A program made the translations under genes and the position numbers. Shown in pieces: positions 1 through 10,225 of a stretch of DNA of 64,000 nucleotides. Position 1 is the stretch's first letter. Each line of letters starts with the position of its first letter. The stretch spans positions 2,209,455-2,273,454 of the forward strand of contig NZ_CH724168.1 in the NCBI RefSeq assembly GCF_000153285.1, in the 5' to 3' direction. Origin of the DNA: Synechococcus sp. WH 7805. GTDB lineage: Bacteria > Cyanobacteriota > Cyanobacteriia > PCC-6307 > Cyanobiaceae. The notes under the pieces were generated by a model, which worked only from the letters and a program-made list of their open reading frames with translations, was not told the origin of the DNA and made no database searches.

Positions 1-2
1 TG

Positions 3-2387
3 ATGTCTGCTCTTCAGGAAACCCTGGAGCTGCTGGAGTGGCCGCGGCTCTGTGACCATCTCGCCAGTTTCGCCAGCACCGTGCAGGGACGTCGTCACTG
101 CAAAATCGATGCTCTCCCGGCCTCGCTCCAAGACAGCCTCGCCCTTCAGGCCCAGACCCTGGAGATGGGCTCTCTGGACGGTGTTCTCGAGGGTGGGCTG
201 AGTTTCCAAGGTGTGAGTGATCTCGCTCGCACCCTGTTGCGCTGCAGTAAAGGGGGGACGGCTTCGGGTGAGGAGCTTTTAGATGTGGCCAACACCCTGG
301 CCGCTGCCCGTCGCTTGCGTCGCCAGATCGATGAACCGGAGCTGCGCCCGGTGTGCACAACACTCCTCAGGGATGTGGCGACCTTCCCCGATCTCGAGCA
401 GCGCTTGAAATTCGCCATTGAAGAGGGGGGACGGGTTGCTGACCGAGCCAGCCCTGGGCTTGATGGTCTGAGGCGGCAGTGGCAGGAGCTGCGGGCCAGA
501 CGCCGGGACAGGTTGCAGGACGTGATCAGGCGTTGGGCCGCCCATCTCCAAGACACCGTGATTGCCGAGCGCCACGGCCGGCCCGTGCTGGCGGTGAAAG
601 CCGGTGCCGGTGGACAGTGCCCGGGAATGGTGCACGACAGCTCCGCATCCGGCAGCACGATGTTCGTGGAACCCAAATCGGTGATCGATCTGGGGAACAA
701 GCTCGCTGATGTGGATGGCCGGATCCGTGAGGAGGAACAGCGGGTGCTCTCCGAGCTCAGTGCAGCTGTCGCTGAGCAGGTTGAGGGACTCCAGCATCTG
801 ATGCAGGTGCTGCTCAAATTGGATTTGGCCTTGGCCCGTGGCCGCTATGGGCAGTGGCTCGGTGCGGTTCCTCCCCGTTTGGAGTCCGCTGTTGATGCTC
901 CGTTCGAGCTGAGAACCTTGCGCCATCCGCTGCTCGTCTGGCAGGAGCGCAACGAGCAGGGGCCAACCGTTGTGCCCGTCAGTGTTGAGGTGTCGTCGTC
1001 TCTGCGTGTGGTGGCGATTACCGGGCCAAACACCGGTGGGAAAACAGTCACCCTCAAGAGCATCGGTTTGGCAGCTTTGATGGCGCGGGCAGGACTGTGG
1101 GTGCCGTGCAGTGGCAGCCCCACCCTTCCCTGGTGTGCCCAGGTGCTAGCTGATATCGGCGATGAGCAATCGCTGCAGCAAAGCTTGTCCACCTTCAGCG
1201 GTCATGTGAAACGGATCGGTCGCATCCTGGAGGCGATTCGTTCCGGGCCGGCTCCTGCTTTGGTGCTGCTGGATGAGGTGGGTGCCGGTACCGATCCCAG
1301 TGAAGGCACGGCTCTGGCAACAGCACTGTTGCGCACCCTGGCCGATCGTGCACGGCTCACTGTGGCGACCACCCATTTCGGCGAGCTCAAGGCTCTTAAG
1401 TACAGCGATGCCCGCTTTGAGAATGCGTCGGTTGCCTTCGACAGCGAGACGCTGTCGCCGACTTATCACCTGCTCTGGGGGATTCCAGGTCGTAGCAATG
1501 CGCTGGCGATCGCCACCCGGCTAGGCCTTGAAGGCAGTGTGATCGATGAAGCACGCGCCCTGCTTGCTCCTGTCGGAGATGGTGAGGTGAACACCGTGAT
1601 TCGCGGCTTGGAAGAACAGCGCATGCGCCAACAGGCCGCAGCGGAAGATGCAGCGGCGCTCCTCGCAAGGACCGAACTGCTGCATGAAGAACTCCTGCAG
1701 CGTTGGGAGAAGCAGAAACAGCATTCCGCTGAACGGCAGGAACAGGGACGGCAACGCCTGGAGACCTCGATCCGTGCCGGCCAGAAAGAAGTGCGCCAAC
1801 TGATCCGACGTCTCCGTGATGATGGGGCCGATGGCGAAACAGCAAGACAAGCGGGGCAGCGGCTGCGCAAACTCGAGGATCGCCACCGTCCTGAGCCGGA
1901 ACGTCGCCGGCATCAAGGCTGGCGACCGCAAGTGGGAGATCGCATCCGCTTGCTGGCCCTCGGCAAGGCCGCTGAGGTTCTGAAAGTGTCTGACGATGGT
2001 CTGCAGCTTCAGGTGCGCTGCGGAGTGATGCGCAGCACCGTTGAACTGTCGGCTGTCGAAAGCCTGGACGGACGCAAGCCTGACCCCCCAGCCGCTCCAG
2101 TGGTGCAGGTGCGGGTGAAGGCTCGGCGGGGGAGCGGCAGTGCCGAGGTGCGGACATCAAGGAACACCGTGGATGTGCGCGGAATGCGCGTTCATGAAGC
2201 CGAGTCGACCGTTGAAGAGGTGCTGCGCGGGGCCAGTGGTCCTGTGTGGGTGATTCACGGCATCGGCACCGGACGGCTCAAGCGTGGCCTCAGGGACTGG
2301 TTTCAGTCCCTGCCGTATGTGGAACGGGTTGTGGATGCTGAACAGGGAGACGGGGGGGCCGGCTGCAGTGTGGTGTGGGTGCGATGA
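3..2387 (+). CDS. mutS2: Endonuclease MutS2 / ribosome-rescue ATPase
   Basis: MutS2-family ATPase of 794 aa, close to the usual family length. The N-terminal ~300 aa are the helical core and clamp. The Walker A motif GPNTGGKT lies near residues 340-348, with Walker B (LVLLDEVGAGTDP) further on. A charged Gln/Glu/Arg-rich coiled coil covers about 520-640, and a C-terminal Smr domain begins near 722 (VDVRGMRVHEAE). The Smr domain separates it from mismatch-repair MutS. In other bacteria MutS2 suppresses recombination or splits collided ribosomes through Smr; its role here is inferred from that. The ATG lies at the very edge of the window, so a slightly upstream start cannot be excluded. Confidence 0.95.
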   Translation: MSALQETLELLEWPRLCDHLASFASTVQGRRHCKIDALPASLQDSLALQAQTLEMGSLDGVLEGGLSFQGVSDLARTLLRCSKGGTASGEELLDVANTLAAARRLRRQIDEPELRPVCTTLLRDVATFPDLEQRLKFAIEEGGRVADRASPGLDGLRRQWQELRARRRDRLQDVIRRWAAHLQDTVIAERHGRPVLAVKAGAGGQCPGMVHDSSASGSTMFVEPKSVIDLGNKLADVDGRIREEEQRVLSELSAAVAEQVEGLQHLMQVLLKLDLALARGRYGQWLGAVPPRLESAVDAPFELRTLRHPLLVWQERNEQGPTVVPVSVEVSSSLRVVAITGPNTGGKTVTLKSIGLAALMARAGLWVPCSGSPTLPWCAQVLADIGDEQSLQQSLSTFSGHVKRIGRILEAIRSGPAPALVLLDEVGAGTDPSEGTALATALLRTLADRARLTVATTHFGELKALKYSDARFENASVAFDSETLSPTYHLLWGIPGRSNALAIATRLGLEGSVIDEARALLAPVGDGEVNTVIRGLEEQRMRQQAAAEDAAALLARTELLHEELLQRWEKQKQHSAERQEQGRQRLETSIRAGQKEVRQLIRRLRDDGADGETARQAGQRLRKLEDRHRPEPERRRHQGWRPQVGDRIRLLALGKAAEVLKVSDDGLQLQVRCGVMRSTVELSAVESLDGRKPDPPAAPVVQVRVKARRGSGSAEVRTSRNTVDVRGMRVHEAESTVEEVLRGASGPVWVIHGIGTGRLKRGLRDWFQSLPYVERVVDAEQGDGGAGCSVVWVR

Positions 2388-2406
2388 GGATCTTCTCGAG
2401 CGCCAG

Positions 2407-3687
2407 TCAGCCCAGGTTGGGCAGAAGTGGCTCGTTTTCACTTGATCGGGGGGGGTGAGGCCTGGCAATGGCCTCTCCCAGGCGATCAAAGAGTCGCCAG
2501 CCTGTGGGCTCGGCCTCAAGATGAACTCTGGATCCCGGTGTGGCGTCCAGGTCAGGATCGGCCCGAACCTGAATCAAATGTCCGCCATCCAGCAGCCGGC
2601 AGGTGATCAGTTGTTCGTTGCCTAGCACTTCACTGTGACTGACATCAGCTGGGAGGTTGCGGTTGGTGGCAGGTGCAATCCGAAGTTGTTCCGGGCGGAT
2701 TCCGCCGTTTAACGATTGCCCCTCCAAAGCGGGCAGCGCATCGGCGAGGACGCCTTCGACCGGCAGACGTCGCTCACCGAGAAGCAATGTCCCCGCTGAG
2801 GCCACCGTTACAGGAAGCACATTCATCGGCGGGCTTCCGATGAACTGGGCGACAAACAGATTTGAGGGCCAGCGGTAGAGCTCCATCGGTGTGCCCAGCT
2901 GCTGCAACCGGCCCTGATTCAGCACCGCGATCCGGTGCCCCATGGTCATCGCTTCCACCTGATCATGGGTCACGTACAGCGTGGTGGTACCCAGCTGTCG
3001 CTGCAGATCAACGATGCGCGTTCGGGTGCTTCCGCGCAACTTGGCATCCAGATTGCTCAGAGGTTCATCCATCAGGAAGACGTCCGGTTGCCGTGCCATG
3101 GCCCGTCCCAGCGCCACCCGTTGTTTCTGGCCCCCAGAGAGCTCCTTCGGGCGCCGGTCTAGAAGCTGATCAAGTTCGAGGGCCTCGGCGACCTCATTCA
3201 CCCGGATTTCCAGGCGCGCTTCCCGGGGAGAACTCAGCGAGAGAGGCTGAGGAAAGCGTCGGGTGGAGCGATGCAGCTGGTCTTGGATCTGCTGCAGAAC
3301 GGTGCGTTGACGACTGCGCCTCAATCCAAACCCCAGGTTGTCCCGCACGCTGAGGTGGGGATAGAGCGCGTAGCTCTGAAACACCATGGCCACATTGCGT
3401 TGGGCCGGACGCAGGCGACTGACGGGATGGTCTCCAATGAAGATTTCTCCTGAACTCGGGGTTTCCAGGCCCGCCATCAGGCGTAGGAGTGTGCTTTTCC
3501 CGCAGCCTGATGGGCCGACCAGCACCAGAAATTCCCCGTCTTCAATCGTCAGAGAGAGCTCACGGATCACCTCGACCGGATCGGACCCTCCCCGGGGTGG
3601 ATAGCTCTTGCTGAGCGCCTTAAAGCAAACGCCTGCCAAGCCCAATCTCCGGCACTGCACGATCCTAGGGTTGGTGGTTGAACCCAT
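2407..3687 (-). CDS. Carbohydrate-type ABC importer ATPase (UgpC/MalK/GgtA family)
   Basis: Cytoplasmic ATPase of a sugar or compatible-solute ABC importer. Counting from the ATG at 3687, Walker A (GPSGCGKST) is at 58-66, the LSGGQ signature at 183-187 and Walker B (FLMDEP) at 204-209. A C-terminal TOBE-like regulatory domain follows (NVLPV to RLFDRLG). An insertion of about 35 aa, rich in Gln, Arg and Ser (about 123-160), separates the Q-loop region from the signature; most MalK proteins lack it. No permease or binding-protein gene is adjacent, so it probably serves a transporter encoded elsewhere. The 3687 ATG lies only 11 bp from the divergent obgE start, so a TTG or GTG start near [11 protein letters not shown], about 20 codons in, is likely. 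Confidence 0.9.
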   Translation of the reverse strand: MGSTTNPRIVQCRRLGLAGVCFKALSKSYPPRGGSDPVEVIRELSLTIEDGEFLVLVGPSGCGKSTLLRLMAGLETPSSGEIFIGDHPVSRLRPAQRNVAMVFQSYALYPHLSVRDNLGFGLRRSRQRTVLQQIQDQLHRSTRRFPQPLSLSSPREARLEIRVNEVAEALELDQLLDRRPKELSGGQKQRVALGRAMARQPDVFLMDEPLSNLDAKLRGSTRTRIVDLQRQLGTTTLYVTHDQVEAMTMGHRIAVLNQGRLQQLGTPMELYRWPSNLFVAQFIGSPPMNVLPVTVASAGTLLLGERRLPVEGVLADALPALEGQSLNGGIRPEQLRIAPATNRNLPADVSHSEVLGNEQLITCRLLDGGHLIQVRADPDLDATPGSRVHLEAEPTGWRLFDRLGEAIARPHPPRSSENEPLLPNLG

Positions 3688-3698
3688 CGAGGGGTTTC

Positions 3699-4688
3699 GT
3701 GCAGTTCATCGATCAGGCACGCATCACCGTGCGGGGGGGGCGCGGTGGCGACGGCATCGTGGCCTTCCGAAGGGAGAAGTATGTCCCTGCCGGGGGGCCT
3801 TCGGGCGGAGATGGTGGGCATGGCGCCGATGTGGTGCTGGAAGCAGACGCCAACCTCCAAACTCTTCTGGATTTCAAATACAAGCGTCTGTTCGCGGCCA
3901 TCGACGGTCGTCGCGGTGGTCCCAACCGCTGCACCGGTGCTTCCGGACAACCTCTTGTCATCAAGGTGCCTTGTGGCACCGAGGTGCGTCATCTCAAAAC
4001 GGGAATCTTGTTGGGTGATCTCACGAACCCAGGGGAGAGGCTCACGGTGGCCTTCGGCGGTCGAGGCGGTCTTGGGAATGCGCATTACCTCAGCAACCGC
4101 AATCGCGCTCCCGAGAAGTGCACCGAAGGCAGGGACGGCGAGGAGTGGCCGCTGCAGCTCGAGCTCAAACTGCTGGCTGAGGTGGGAATCATCGGACTAC
4201 CCAATGCTGGCAAAAGCACTCTGATTAGTGTTCTCTCTGCAGCCCGCCCCAAAATTGCCGACTACCCCTTCACCACCCTGGTGCCGAATCTCGGAGTGGT
4301 GCGCAGGCCCTCGGGCGACGGCACTGTATTTGCAGACATTCCAGGATTGATCGCTGGAGCTGCTCAAGGCGCTGGCCTGGGCCATGACTTTCTGCGGCAC
4401 ATCGAGCGCACCCGCCTACTGATTCATCTGGTGGATGGAGGAGCCGACGATCCCCTTGGTGATCTGCGAGTGGTGGAAAAGGAGCTCGAGGCCTATGGAC
4501 ATGGGCTGGTCAGTCGTCCGCGCTTGCTGGTGGTGAACAAACTCGAACTTCTCGATGAGCAGGGGAGAGACGATCTGCTGGAACGGCTAGACGCGTTGAG
4601 TGGGCGTCGTCCTCTGCTGATTTCCGCTGTGATGGGTAAGGGACTCGATGCTTTGTTGGATCAGGTTTGGCAGCAGCTTGGTGTGTGA
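3699..4688 (+). CDS. obgE: Obg GTPase (ribosome assembly / stress GTPase)
   Basis: Obg/CgtA GTPase acting in large-subunit maturation. The glycine-rich Obg fold occupies about residues 1-155 ([20 protein letters not shown]). The G domain has G1 GLPNAGKST near 166, the switch region DYPFTT, G3 DIPGLI and G4 NKLE. It ends at 329 aa without the extra C-terminal OCT domain, as in many cyanobacterial Obg proteins. I chose GTG at 3699 because it gives the conserved start MQFIDQARI; a TTG at 3678 would add seven residues. It is divergent from the ABC ATPase gene, with starts only about 11 bp apart as called. Confidence 0.95.
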   Translation: MQFIDQARITVRGGRGGDGIVAFRREKYVPAGGPSGGDGGHGADVVLEADANLQTLLDFKYKRLFAAIDGRRGGPNRCTGASGQPLVIKVPCGTEVRHLKTGILLGDLTNPGERLTVAFGGRGGLGNAHYLSNRNRAPEKCTEGRDGEEWPLQLELKLLAEVGIIGLPNAGKSTLISVLSAARPKIADYPFTTLVPNLGVVRRPSGDGTVFADIPGLIAGAAQGAGLGHDFLRHIERTRLLIHLVDGGADDPLGDLRVVEKELEAYGHGLVSRPRLLVVNKLELLDEQGRDDLLERLDALSGRRPLLISAVMGKGLDALLDQVWQQLGV

Positions 4689-4783
4689 CAGCTTCCGGTT
4701 TGCCCCCTGTGTGGAGGGGCTCATCCGCCCTTGTGCTGCGCCGATGTCCTGGCCATAAAGGAATCGATGTCGAACCAGACTGA

Positions 4784-4966
4784 ATGACCTTTTTCACTTG
4801 CTTTGACGATCAGGGTCAACTGATCGCCCGCTGCCAGACCCGTGAAGAAATTGAAGCGCTCCGACGTCGCGGTCGTCCGATCGCTGAAGTTCGTGAGTTG
4901 AAACCTGAGGAGTCGGTTGTTTGTAGCCTCACCGGCAGTCCCTCCGAGTTCAATGAGGATCTTTGA
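4784..4966 (+). CDS. Small conserved-looking hypothetical protein, 60 aa
   Basis: A 60-aa soluble protein (begins MTFFTCFDDQG). It has a charged central helix (QTREEIEALRRRGRP) and an acidic C terminus; there is no membrane segment or metal motif. I do not recognise a family, but the composition reads like protein and nothing competes on the other strand. It follows obgE by about 95 bp on the same strand and is converged on by the CP12-like gene, with a strong bidirectional hairpin between them. Function unknown. Confidence 0.6.
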   Translation: MTFFTCFDDQGQLIARCQTREEIEALRRRGRPIAEVRELKPEESVVCSLTGSPSEFNEDL

Positions 4967-5002
4967 CCCTCTTTTGCTGATTGAGACGGAGAATTAGAAA
5001 CA

Positions 5003-5032
5003 AAATAGGCGGGGTGTTAGCCCCGCCTATTT
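5003..5032. terminator. Bidirectional hairpin terminator
   Basis: Perfect 12-bp stem (AAATAGGCGGGG at 5003-5014 with its complement at 5021-5032) around a 6-nt loop. A/T-rich stem ends give a U-rich tail in both directions. It sits between the 60-aa gene (+) and the CP12-like gene (-), so it can stop both. Confidence 0.85.
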
Positions 5033-5060
5033 ATGAGTGCTAATTCACTCTCGTTGCAGA

Positions 5061-5279
5061 TCAGTCGTCGTAGACACGGCATTCGTCAGCTTCTGGATTG
5101 GCTTCGCAATAAAGCTCCAAAGGCGTTGGGTCGTGGGAATCTTCGGGGTGCTCCTTTTTGTACTCCTGCAAGGATTCCAGCTCCTCGCTGATGTGACGCA
5201 CCTTGGCATCGTTCCCTTCTGCCTTGGCCGTCTCGAGTTCGGACTGGTCCTTTTTGATGTGCTCGTCGATGGATTTCAT
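5061..5279 (-). CDS. CP12-like Calvin-cycle regulator (copy A)
   Basis: A 72-aa protein whose C terminus matches the CP12 signature: CEANPEADEC followed by RVYDD. In CP12 this Cys pair forms a redox disulfide and the tail docks into GAPDH, holding GAPDH-CP12-PRK inactive in the dark. The N-terminal Cys pair and the AWD_VEEL core of canonical CP12 are absent; instead there is a charged helix (IDEHIKKDQSELETAKAEG). PRK binding is therefore doubtful. The start is the ATG at 5279 (MKSIDEHI), because residues upstream of it do not look coding. A paralogue lies at 17315-17539. Confidence 0.85.
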   Translation of the reverse strand: MKSIDEHIKKDQSELETAKAEGNDAKVRHISEELESLQEYKKEHPEDSHDPTPLELYCEANPEADECRVYDD

Positions 5280-5717
5280 GGAATCGTTGGCGCGTCCAGG
5301 CCAATGGCGACAATCACACCATAAGGCTGTTGGACAGACATGCCAGCGATGGGAGCGAAGACGAGGTTTCCGTAACAACACGCTTGTTACGCCTTTGTGT
5401 TAATCGCTACAAGAAGAGCTGCAGAGGCCTCAATTCCATGGTGAGGATCCAGCAGCGACAAGGTCGCCACTTCATGGATGAAGAGGGAAGTGTGTTCTGG
5501 ATCAACGCTTCCGTTCCATTCCGGAAGCCTGCGAGGTGTTGGAACAGATTCAGGTGAAATGGTCACTCGATCTCGACTTGCAACAGATGGGGGATCCAAT
5601 GACCTCACATCATTTGGAGGTGGATCCAGTCCGGCTCCAAGGGCTGGACGGCCACAGCTCCGCTGGGTTGCCCCTTGCCTATCGAGTCGTCACATCTCTG
5701 TCGACAGCGTTGTTCAC
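5280..5717. other. Intergenic stretch without a supportable gene
   Basis: Upstream region of the CP12-like gene (-), running to the 3' end of the ABC-F gene. Short open frames exist on both strands. Two plus-strand frames, near 5439-5556 (ATG, ending NRFR) and 5536-5766 (GTG, FRSIPEACEVLEQ), could be one small gene split by a frameshift, but I cannot support this by family recognition. Confidence 0.3.
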
Positions 5718-7628
5718 TCAGGGAGCCAGTTCACTGAGTTCCAGCCAGCGCTCTTCGCTCTCCTGAATTCGTTCGAGCAGTGTCGCCAGATCTTGACTCA
5801 GGTTGGTGAGGTCTCCCTGGCCTGACCCGATCGCCTCTTCCAGATCAGCCTTGCGCTTTTCAAGGTCTGGCAATGTCTGCTCCAGAGTTTCCAGTTCTCT
5901 GGACTCCTTGAAACTGCGGCGTCGTGGGCCTGAATCGGAGGATTTCTTCGGCTTCTTCTTGGAGCTGGCGGTCTCTTTCGGAACAGACGATGGCTCGGAG
6001 CTGTTCTTCTCCAAGGCACGTTTGTGGTCAAGGAAGGCGCTGTAGTTGCCTTCGAACCGCTTCAGACGACCGTCCTCGAAACAGAACAAACGATCAATCG
6101 TGCGGTCGAGGAAGTAGCGATCGTGCGAGACCACAACGACACAGCCACGGAAATCCTCGAGCAGATCCTCGAGAACGCTCAAGGTTTGCACGTCTAAATC
6201 GTTGGTTGGCTCATCCAGCAACAGCACATTCGGAGCCTGGATCAACATCCGGCAGAGACTCAGACGCCTGCGTTCGCCACCCGAGAGTTTGTTCAGGGGG
6301 CTGTGCTGTTGGGCAGGGGGAAACAAAAACCGTTCCAGAAGCTGGGATGCACTCAACTGTTCGCCAGCTAGTTCGATCCTGGAGGCTGCTTCCTCTACAA
6401 ATTCGATCACCTTCCTTTCGAGACCGCGTCCCTCGCTGAGAGCATCCGTGTGCTGATCGAGGTAGCCGAGGTGGACCGTGTCACCCAGCCGCAGGGAGCC
6501 GCTGGTGACCTGGCGGCGGCCAGCGATCAGATCGAGAAGGGTCGATTTGCCGCTGCCGTTGGGGCCGATGATCCCGACTCGATCCTCGGGGCTGAAGCTG
6601 TAGGTGAAATCCCGCAGCAGTGAGGGCCCGCCCGGCTGGCCATCCGTTGTGACGGTGAGCTCCTCAGCCTCAATGACGACCTTGCCGATGCGCCGACTGA
6701 CGCTGCTCATCGCCAGCTCCTGCTTGGCTTGCTTCGTCGGTGACGCCTTAAGGGCCTCAATCCTTTCGATCCTGGCTCTCTGTTTGGTGCTTCTCGCTTT
6801 CGGACCTTGGCGCAGCCAGGCCAGTTCGCGACGCATCACACTTTTGAAGCGAGCGGCTTCTGCGGCATCGGCCACCTCCTGGTCGGCCTTGCGTTGCAGA
6901 TAGGCGCTGTAATTTCCGTCGATGCTGCTGGCGACCCCCCGTTCGACTTCCACGATCCGACGGGTCACCTGATCCAGGACGTAACGATCGTGGGTCACGA
7001 GAACCACGGCGCCTGGATAGCGATCCAGCCAGCTCTGAAGCCACTCCACCGCCGCCGCATCGAGATGGTTCGTGGGTTCGTCCAGTAGGAGAACATCGGG
7101 GCAGGCCACCAGGGCTGAGGCCAATCCCACCCGCTTGCGGTATCCGCCGGAGAGATCCTCCACGGGCCGATGCAAGTCGGAGATTCCCAGGCGTTGCAGC
7201 ACCTCCTGACACTGCTGCTCCAGCGCCCAGGCCTCCTCTTCATCCATGCGTTCGCTGAGCGCTCCCAGCTCACCCATCAGGGCCGTGTCATCCGGCGTTT
7301 TTGCAACGGCTTCCGAGACCTCGCTGAAGCGCAGAAGCAGATCCCTTTTCTTGCCGCATCCAGCCAGAACCTGCTCCAGCACCGTTAATCCCGGATCCAC
7401 TCGGCTCTCTTGCCCCACCAGTTCCACCCGCAGTCGGGCTGAGCAGCGACGCTCTCCGCTGCCGAGGGGCTCCAGCCCTGCGAGCACCCTCAACAGGGTT
7501 GATTTCCCCGCTCCATTGGGGCCAATCAGCCCGAGACGATCTCCCTCTCGCACATGCAGGGTGAGGTCCTCAAACAGTGTGCGGATCCCGAAGTCCTTGG
7601 ACGCATCAACAAGGCTGATCAGACTCAC
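5718..7628 (-). CDS. ABC-F ATPase (Uup/EttA-type translation factor)
   Basis: Soluble protein of 636 aa with two ABC cassettes and no membrane domain, so a translation-factor-type ABC-F rather than a transporter. The first Walker A (GPNGAGKST) is at about 36-44, with LSGGYRKRV and LLLDEPTNHLD downstream. The second Walker A (GPNGSGKST) is at about 355-363, with LSGGERRRLSL and LLLDEPTNDLD. The charged linker at about 245-310 is the P-site-tRNA-interacting arm. The C-terminal ~75 aa are a Lys/Glu-rich coiled coil, as in Uup. The GTG start overlaps the stop of the preceding DUF2301 gene (GTGA), so the two are translationally coupled. Confidence 0.9.
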   Translation of the reverse strand: MSLISLVDASKDFGIRTLFEDLTLHVREGDRLGLIGPNGAGKSTLLRVLAGLEPLGSGERRCSARLRVELVGQESRVDPGLTVLEQVLAGCGKKRDLLLRFSEVSEAVAKTPDDTALMGELGALSERMDEEEAWALEQQCQEVLQRLGISDLHRPVEDLSGGYRKRVGLASALVACPDVLLLDEPTNHLDAAAVEWLQSWLDRYPGAVVLVTHDRYVLDQVTRRIVEVERGVASSIDGNYSAYLQRKADQEVADAAEAARFKSVMRRELAWLRQGPKARSTKQRARIERIEALKASPTKQAKQELAMSSVSRRIGKVVIEAEELTVTTDGQPGGPSLLRDFTYSFSPEDRVGIIGPNGSGKSTLLDLIAGRRQVTSGSLRLGDTVHLGYLDQHTDALSEGRGLERKVIEFVEEAASRIELAGEQLSASQLLERFLFPPAQQHSPLNKLSGGERRRLSLCRMLIQAPNVLLLDEPTNDLDVQTLSVLEDLLEDFRGCVVVVSHDRYFLDRTIDRLFCFEDGRLKRFEGNYSAFLDHKRALEKNSSEPSSVPKETASSKKKPKKSSDSGPRRRSFKESRELETLEQTLPDLEKRKADLEEAIGSGQGDLTNLSQDLATLLERIQESEERWLELSELAP

Positions 7629-8263
7629 GGGGTGACGACATTGCGCTGCGCTTCCAGGTAAGCAAACACGCTCTTATCGCCGATATCGGCGGCTGGGTCC
7701 ATTCCGAACTTGCGGACCGCCAAGATCACCAGGAGCAGAGCAGCCGTCGTGAGCAATGCAAGGCAGACGTCTGCTGGAAGCAGGTTGCTCAATCTCCCTA
7801 GGAGTGCCATGGGCAGTAACAGGGTGAGTCCGATGGCCTCAGGCCTGCGGAAACAAAAGAACTCCTTGAAACCGATGCCGGCCATTGCCGCGAATAGGGG
7901 ACCGATCGCCAGGATCCACAAGGGTTGGCGTTGCAGGGTTGGCAGGGCAGCGGCTGGGCCGTTCAGAGCCAGCAAGGCGCACCATCCCAGACATCCCAGC
8001 AACCAGAACAGCTGCAAGGCCTGGTGCAACGGACGCAGGTAGATGTGGATCCAGCGCAGCGCCAATCCGAGGGCAGAGGCAAGTGGCAAGATCCAGAGCC
8101 AGGCCAGTTCACTGCCGAGCTGCCACCACTGCAGCAGACCGGCACTGAGTGCAAGGCCACTCACGAGCAGCGCAATCCGATACCGACGCACCTCCTGCCG
8201 ATCCTGTTCGGTGATTGCATAGGAGCCATAGACGCCTTCAAACTGGGGATCGGCTTTGGTCAT
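7625..8263 (-). CDS. DUF2301-type integral membrane protein
   Basis: Membrane protein of 212 aa with about six hydrophobic segments after a short charged N terminus ([13 protein letters not shown]). It resembles the cyanobacterial DUF2301 family by overall pattern; function unknown. I placed the start at the ATG at 8263, which overlaps the stop of the upstream GST gene by ATGA. A longer reading to 8764 would run through an out-of-frame part of that gene. Its stop overlaps the GTG of the ABC-F gene, so the three genes form one tightly coupled operon. Confidence 0.8.
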   Translation of the reverse strand: MTKADPQFEGVYGSYAITEQDRQEVRRYRIALLVSGLALSAGLLQWWQLGSELAWLWILPLASALGLALRWIHIYLRPLHQALQLFWLLGCLGWCALLALNGPAAALPTLQRQPLWILAIGPLFAAMAGIGFKEFFCFRRPEAIGLTLLLPMALLGRLSNLLPADVCLALLTTAALLLVILAVRKFGMDPAADIGDKSVFAYLEAQRNVVTP

Positions 8264-9249
8264 GGCAATGCCGGTGAACTCTTTATCAGTGTGCAGAGAT
8301 CCGGCCCCGCTGGAATGATGCCGCCGGGATTCAACGGGAAAAGGGCGCCGAAGTAGTCGGCGCGCCAGGCCTCGCCATCGCAGGTTTCTGCAACCCCTGG
8401 AAGGGCGTAGAAGGATTGACGCCAGCTCCATAGCGCCGGGAACATCCACAACGGCTGGGCGTTGCATCCAAAGAGTGGGGCGTAGACCAGCTCCCAGCGG
8501 ATCAACGTGGGGAACAGGCACACATCCGCGATGGTGGGTTGCGCGCCGCAGAGCCAGGGGCCCTGGTGCTGCAATGCGGCCTCTACCTCGTCCAGCGCTG
8601 AGAACAAGGCTGCGCTGGCCTCGTCGTAAGCCTTCTGCGTGCGTGCGAAGCCGCATCGGTAGACGCCATCGTTGACGGCTGGCTGCAAGAGCTGGAGCCA
8701 GCGTTGAATGTTTGGCTCCAGAGCGGCGGGAGCCAAGTCCATGGCTCCTTCCCCTCCTGGCCATTGATTGAGCGTTTCGGTGAGTGCAGCGCTGTCATTC
8801 CCTAGGAGTTGGGGAGTGGGCTCAGCCTCCTCCCCTGGATCGATCAGGGCTGGAACGGTGGCCCTGTGATGGGGCGGAGTACCGCAATGCCGATACAGAG
8901 CGAGCAGAGAGTCACAGCCCAGCCAGGCTGGAACGAGGGACCAGCGTCCGGCGCGGTGATCAGCTGTGGCCATCAACAGGGTGAGGGTGTCATCCAGTTG
9001 ACGCAGTCGATGCATCAGCCAGGTGCGATGGGCCCAAGGGCAGCTTCTCCCGATCACCAACCGTGGCCGTTGCGCGTCGGCACGGAATTGCAGGCCAGAC
9101 TTATCTGGAATCAGCACGTCGATTCGGTCGCTCGCAGGACGCTGGTAACGCCCTTCGGTATCAGCCGGTCCAAGCCCCTGCATCAGCTGGCGCCACTGCC
9201 ACCGCCAGCCCTCTCTGGCAGTAGCAACAACCAGAGGAGGTAAAGCCAT
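8260..9249 (-). CDS. Glutathionyl-hydroquinone reductase (Xi-class glutathione transferase)
   Basis: Cytosolic GST-fold enzyme of 329 aa with the Xi-class motif CPWAH (Cys70). Families of this type use the Cys to reduce glutathionyl-hydroquinones to hydroquinones, detoxifying quinones. The C-terminal alpha-helical GST domain has the expected signature ([21 protein letters not shown]). It is the first gene of the minus-strand trio with DUF2301 and ABC-F, each overlapping by 4 bp. It is divergent from the aspartoacylase-like gene, with about 50 bp between starts. The substrate in this organism is inferred only from the class. Confidence 0.85.
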   Translation of the reverse strand: MALPPLVVATAREGWRWQWRQLMQGLGPADTEGRYQRPASDRIDVLIPDKSGLQFRADAQRPRLVIGRSCPWAHRTWLMHRLRQLDDTLTLLMATADHRAGRWSLVPAWLGCDSLLALYRHCGTPPHHRATVPALIDPGEEAEPTPQLLGNDSAALTETLNQWPGGEGAMDLAPAALEPNIQRWLQLLQPAVNDGVYRCGFARTQKAYDEASAALFSALDEVEAALQHQGPWLCGAQPTIADVCLFPTLIRWELVYAPLFGCNAQPLWMFPALWSWRQSFYALPGVAETCDGEAWRADYFGALFPLNPGGIIPAGPDLCTLIKSSPALP

Positions 9250-9299
9250 GGTCGATCAGTGACGAGTGGTGTCAGTCTGGATGCGTTGCCAGGTGCTGG

Positions 9300-10223
9300 A
9301 TGGTGAGGCCTCGGGTTTTGGTGGTGGCCGGTACCCACGGCAATGAGATAAATGGGCCCTGGTTGCTCGACCAATGGCGCCAATATCCGGCCTTGATTGA
9401 TTCCGAGGGTCTCAACGTGCAGCTGGCGATCGGCAATCCTGCGGCTTGCGCGAAGGGCCGGCGCTACCTCGACCGAGATCTCAACCGTTCTTTCCACCCG
9501 GACCTCCACAAGGAGGCATCAGAGTCTGCTGCCGAGTCGGATCGGGAAATGGTGCAGGCACTCGAATTGCTGAAGCAATTCGGTCCGAAGGGGCAAACGC
9601 CCTGCGACCTGGTGGTGGACCTGCACAGCACCACCTCAGCGATGGGCAATTGCCTGGTTGTGTATGGACGCCGGCCCGTCGATTTGGCATTGGCGGCGTT
9701 GGTTCAGCACCGACTGGGTCTTCCGATCTATCTGCATGAAGCGGACGCGGCGCAGCAGGGCTTTCTTGCGGAGCGCTGGCCCTGTGGACTGGTGATCGAG
9801 GTGGGACCGGTTCCCCAGAACGTACGCCGTTCCGACATCGTGCTGCAGACCCGCCTGGCTCTCGAAGCTGTGTTGGCGGCGATCACATCGGTGCGTGACG
9901 GGAGTGCTCGCTATCCCGACCAGGTTGTGATTCACCTCCATCTGGGCAGCCTGGATGTGCCGAGACGCAGTTCTGGTGATCCGGATGCCCTGGTGCATCC
10001 CAATCTTCAGGGTCGCGATTGGCAACCCTTGAAAGCAGGGGATCCACTGTTTATCGACGCCGAATCAAACACTGTTGTTTTTGACGGTGAGGATGGACTG
10101 GTTCCTGTGTTTATCAACGAAGCGGCTTATGCCGAGAAGGCGATCGCCTTGAGCCTCACAAAGCGGGAGACGTGGCCTCTTCCCAAAGACTGGAAAGAGG
10201 CGTTGGCCGAACTGCTGAGGTGA
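9300..10223 (+). CDS. Aspartoacylase-like zinc carboxypeptidase-fold hydrolase
   Basis: Protein of 307 aa in the AspA/AstE family, which hydrolyses N-acyl amino acids such as N-acetylaspartate. Zinc ligands are visible in GTHGNE (His13, Glu16) and VDLHSTTS (His109). The substrate-binding DLNRSF motif is at 60-65, and a conserved IEVGP segment carries the likely catalytic Glu. The real substrate in cyanobacteria is not clear from sequence. ATG start, close to the divergent GST gene. Confidence 0.85.
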   Translation: MVRPRVLVVAGTHGNEINGPWLLDQWRQYPALIDSEGLNVQLAIGNPAACAKGRRYLDRDLNRSFHPDLHKEASESAAESDREMVQALELLKQFGPKGQTPCDLVVDLHSTTSAMGNCLVVYGRRPVDLALAALVQHRLGLPIYLHEADAAQQGFLAERWPCGLVIEVGPVPQNVRRSDIVLQTRLALEAVLAAITSVRDGSARYPDQVVIHLHLGSLDVPRRSSGDPDALVHPNLQGRDWQPLKAGDPLFIDAESNTVVFDGEDGLVPVFINEAAYAEKAIALSLTKRETWPLPKDWKEALAELLR

Positions 10224-10225
10224 AG

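Noticed and set aside
4702..4720. GCCCC/GGGGC hairpin after obgE as a terminator
   Set aside because: Short stem with no T-run; too weak to call.
5478..5825. Plus-strand frames between the CP12-like and ABC-F genes
   Set aside because: No clear start, family or consistent frame; part is antisense to the ABC-F 3' end.
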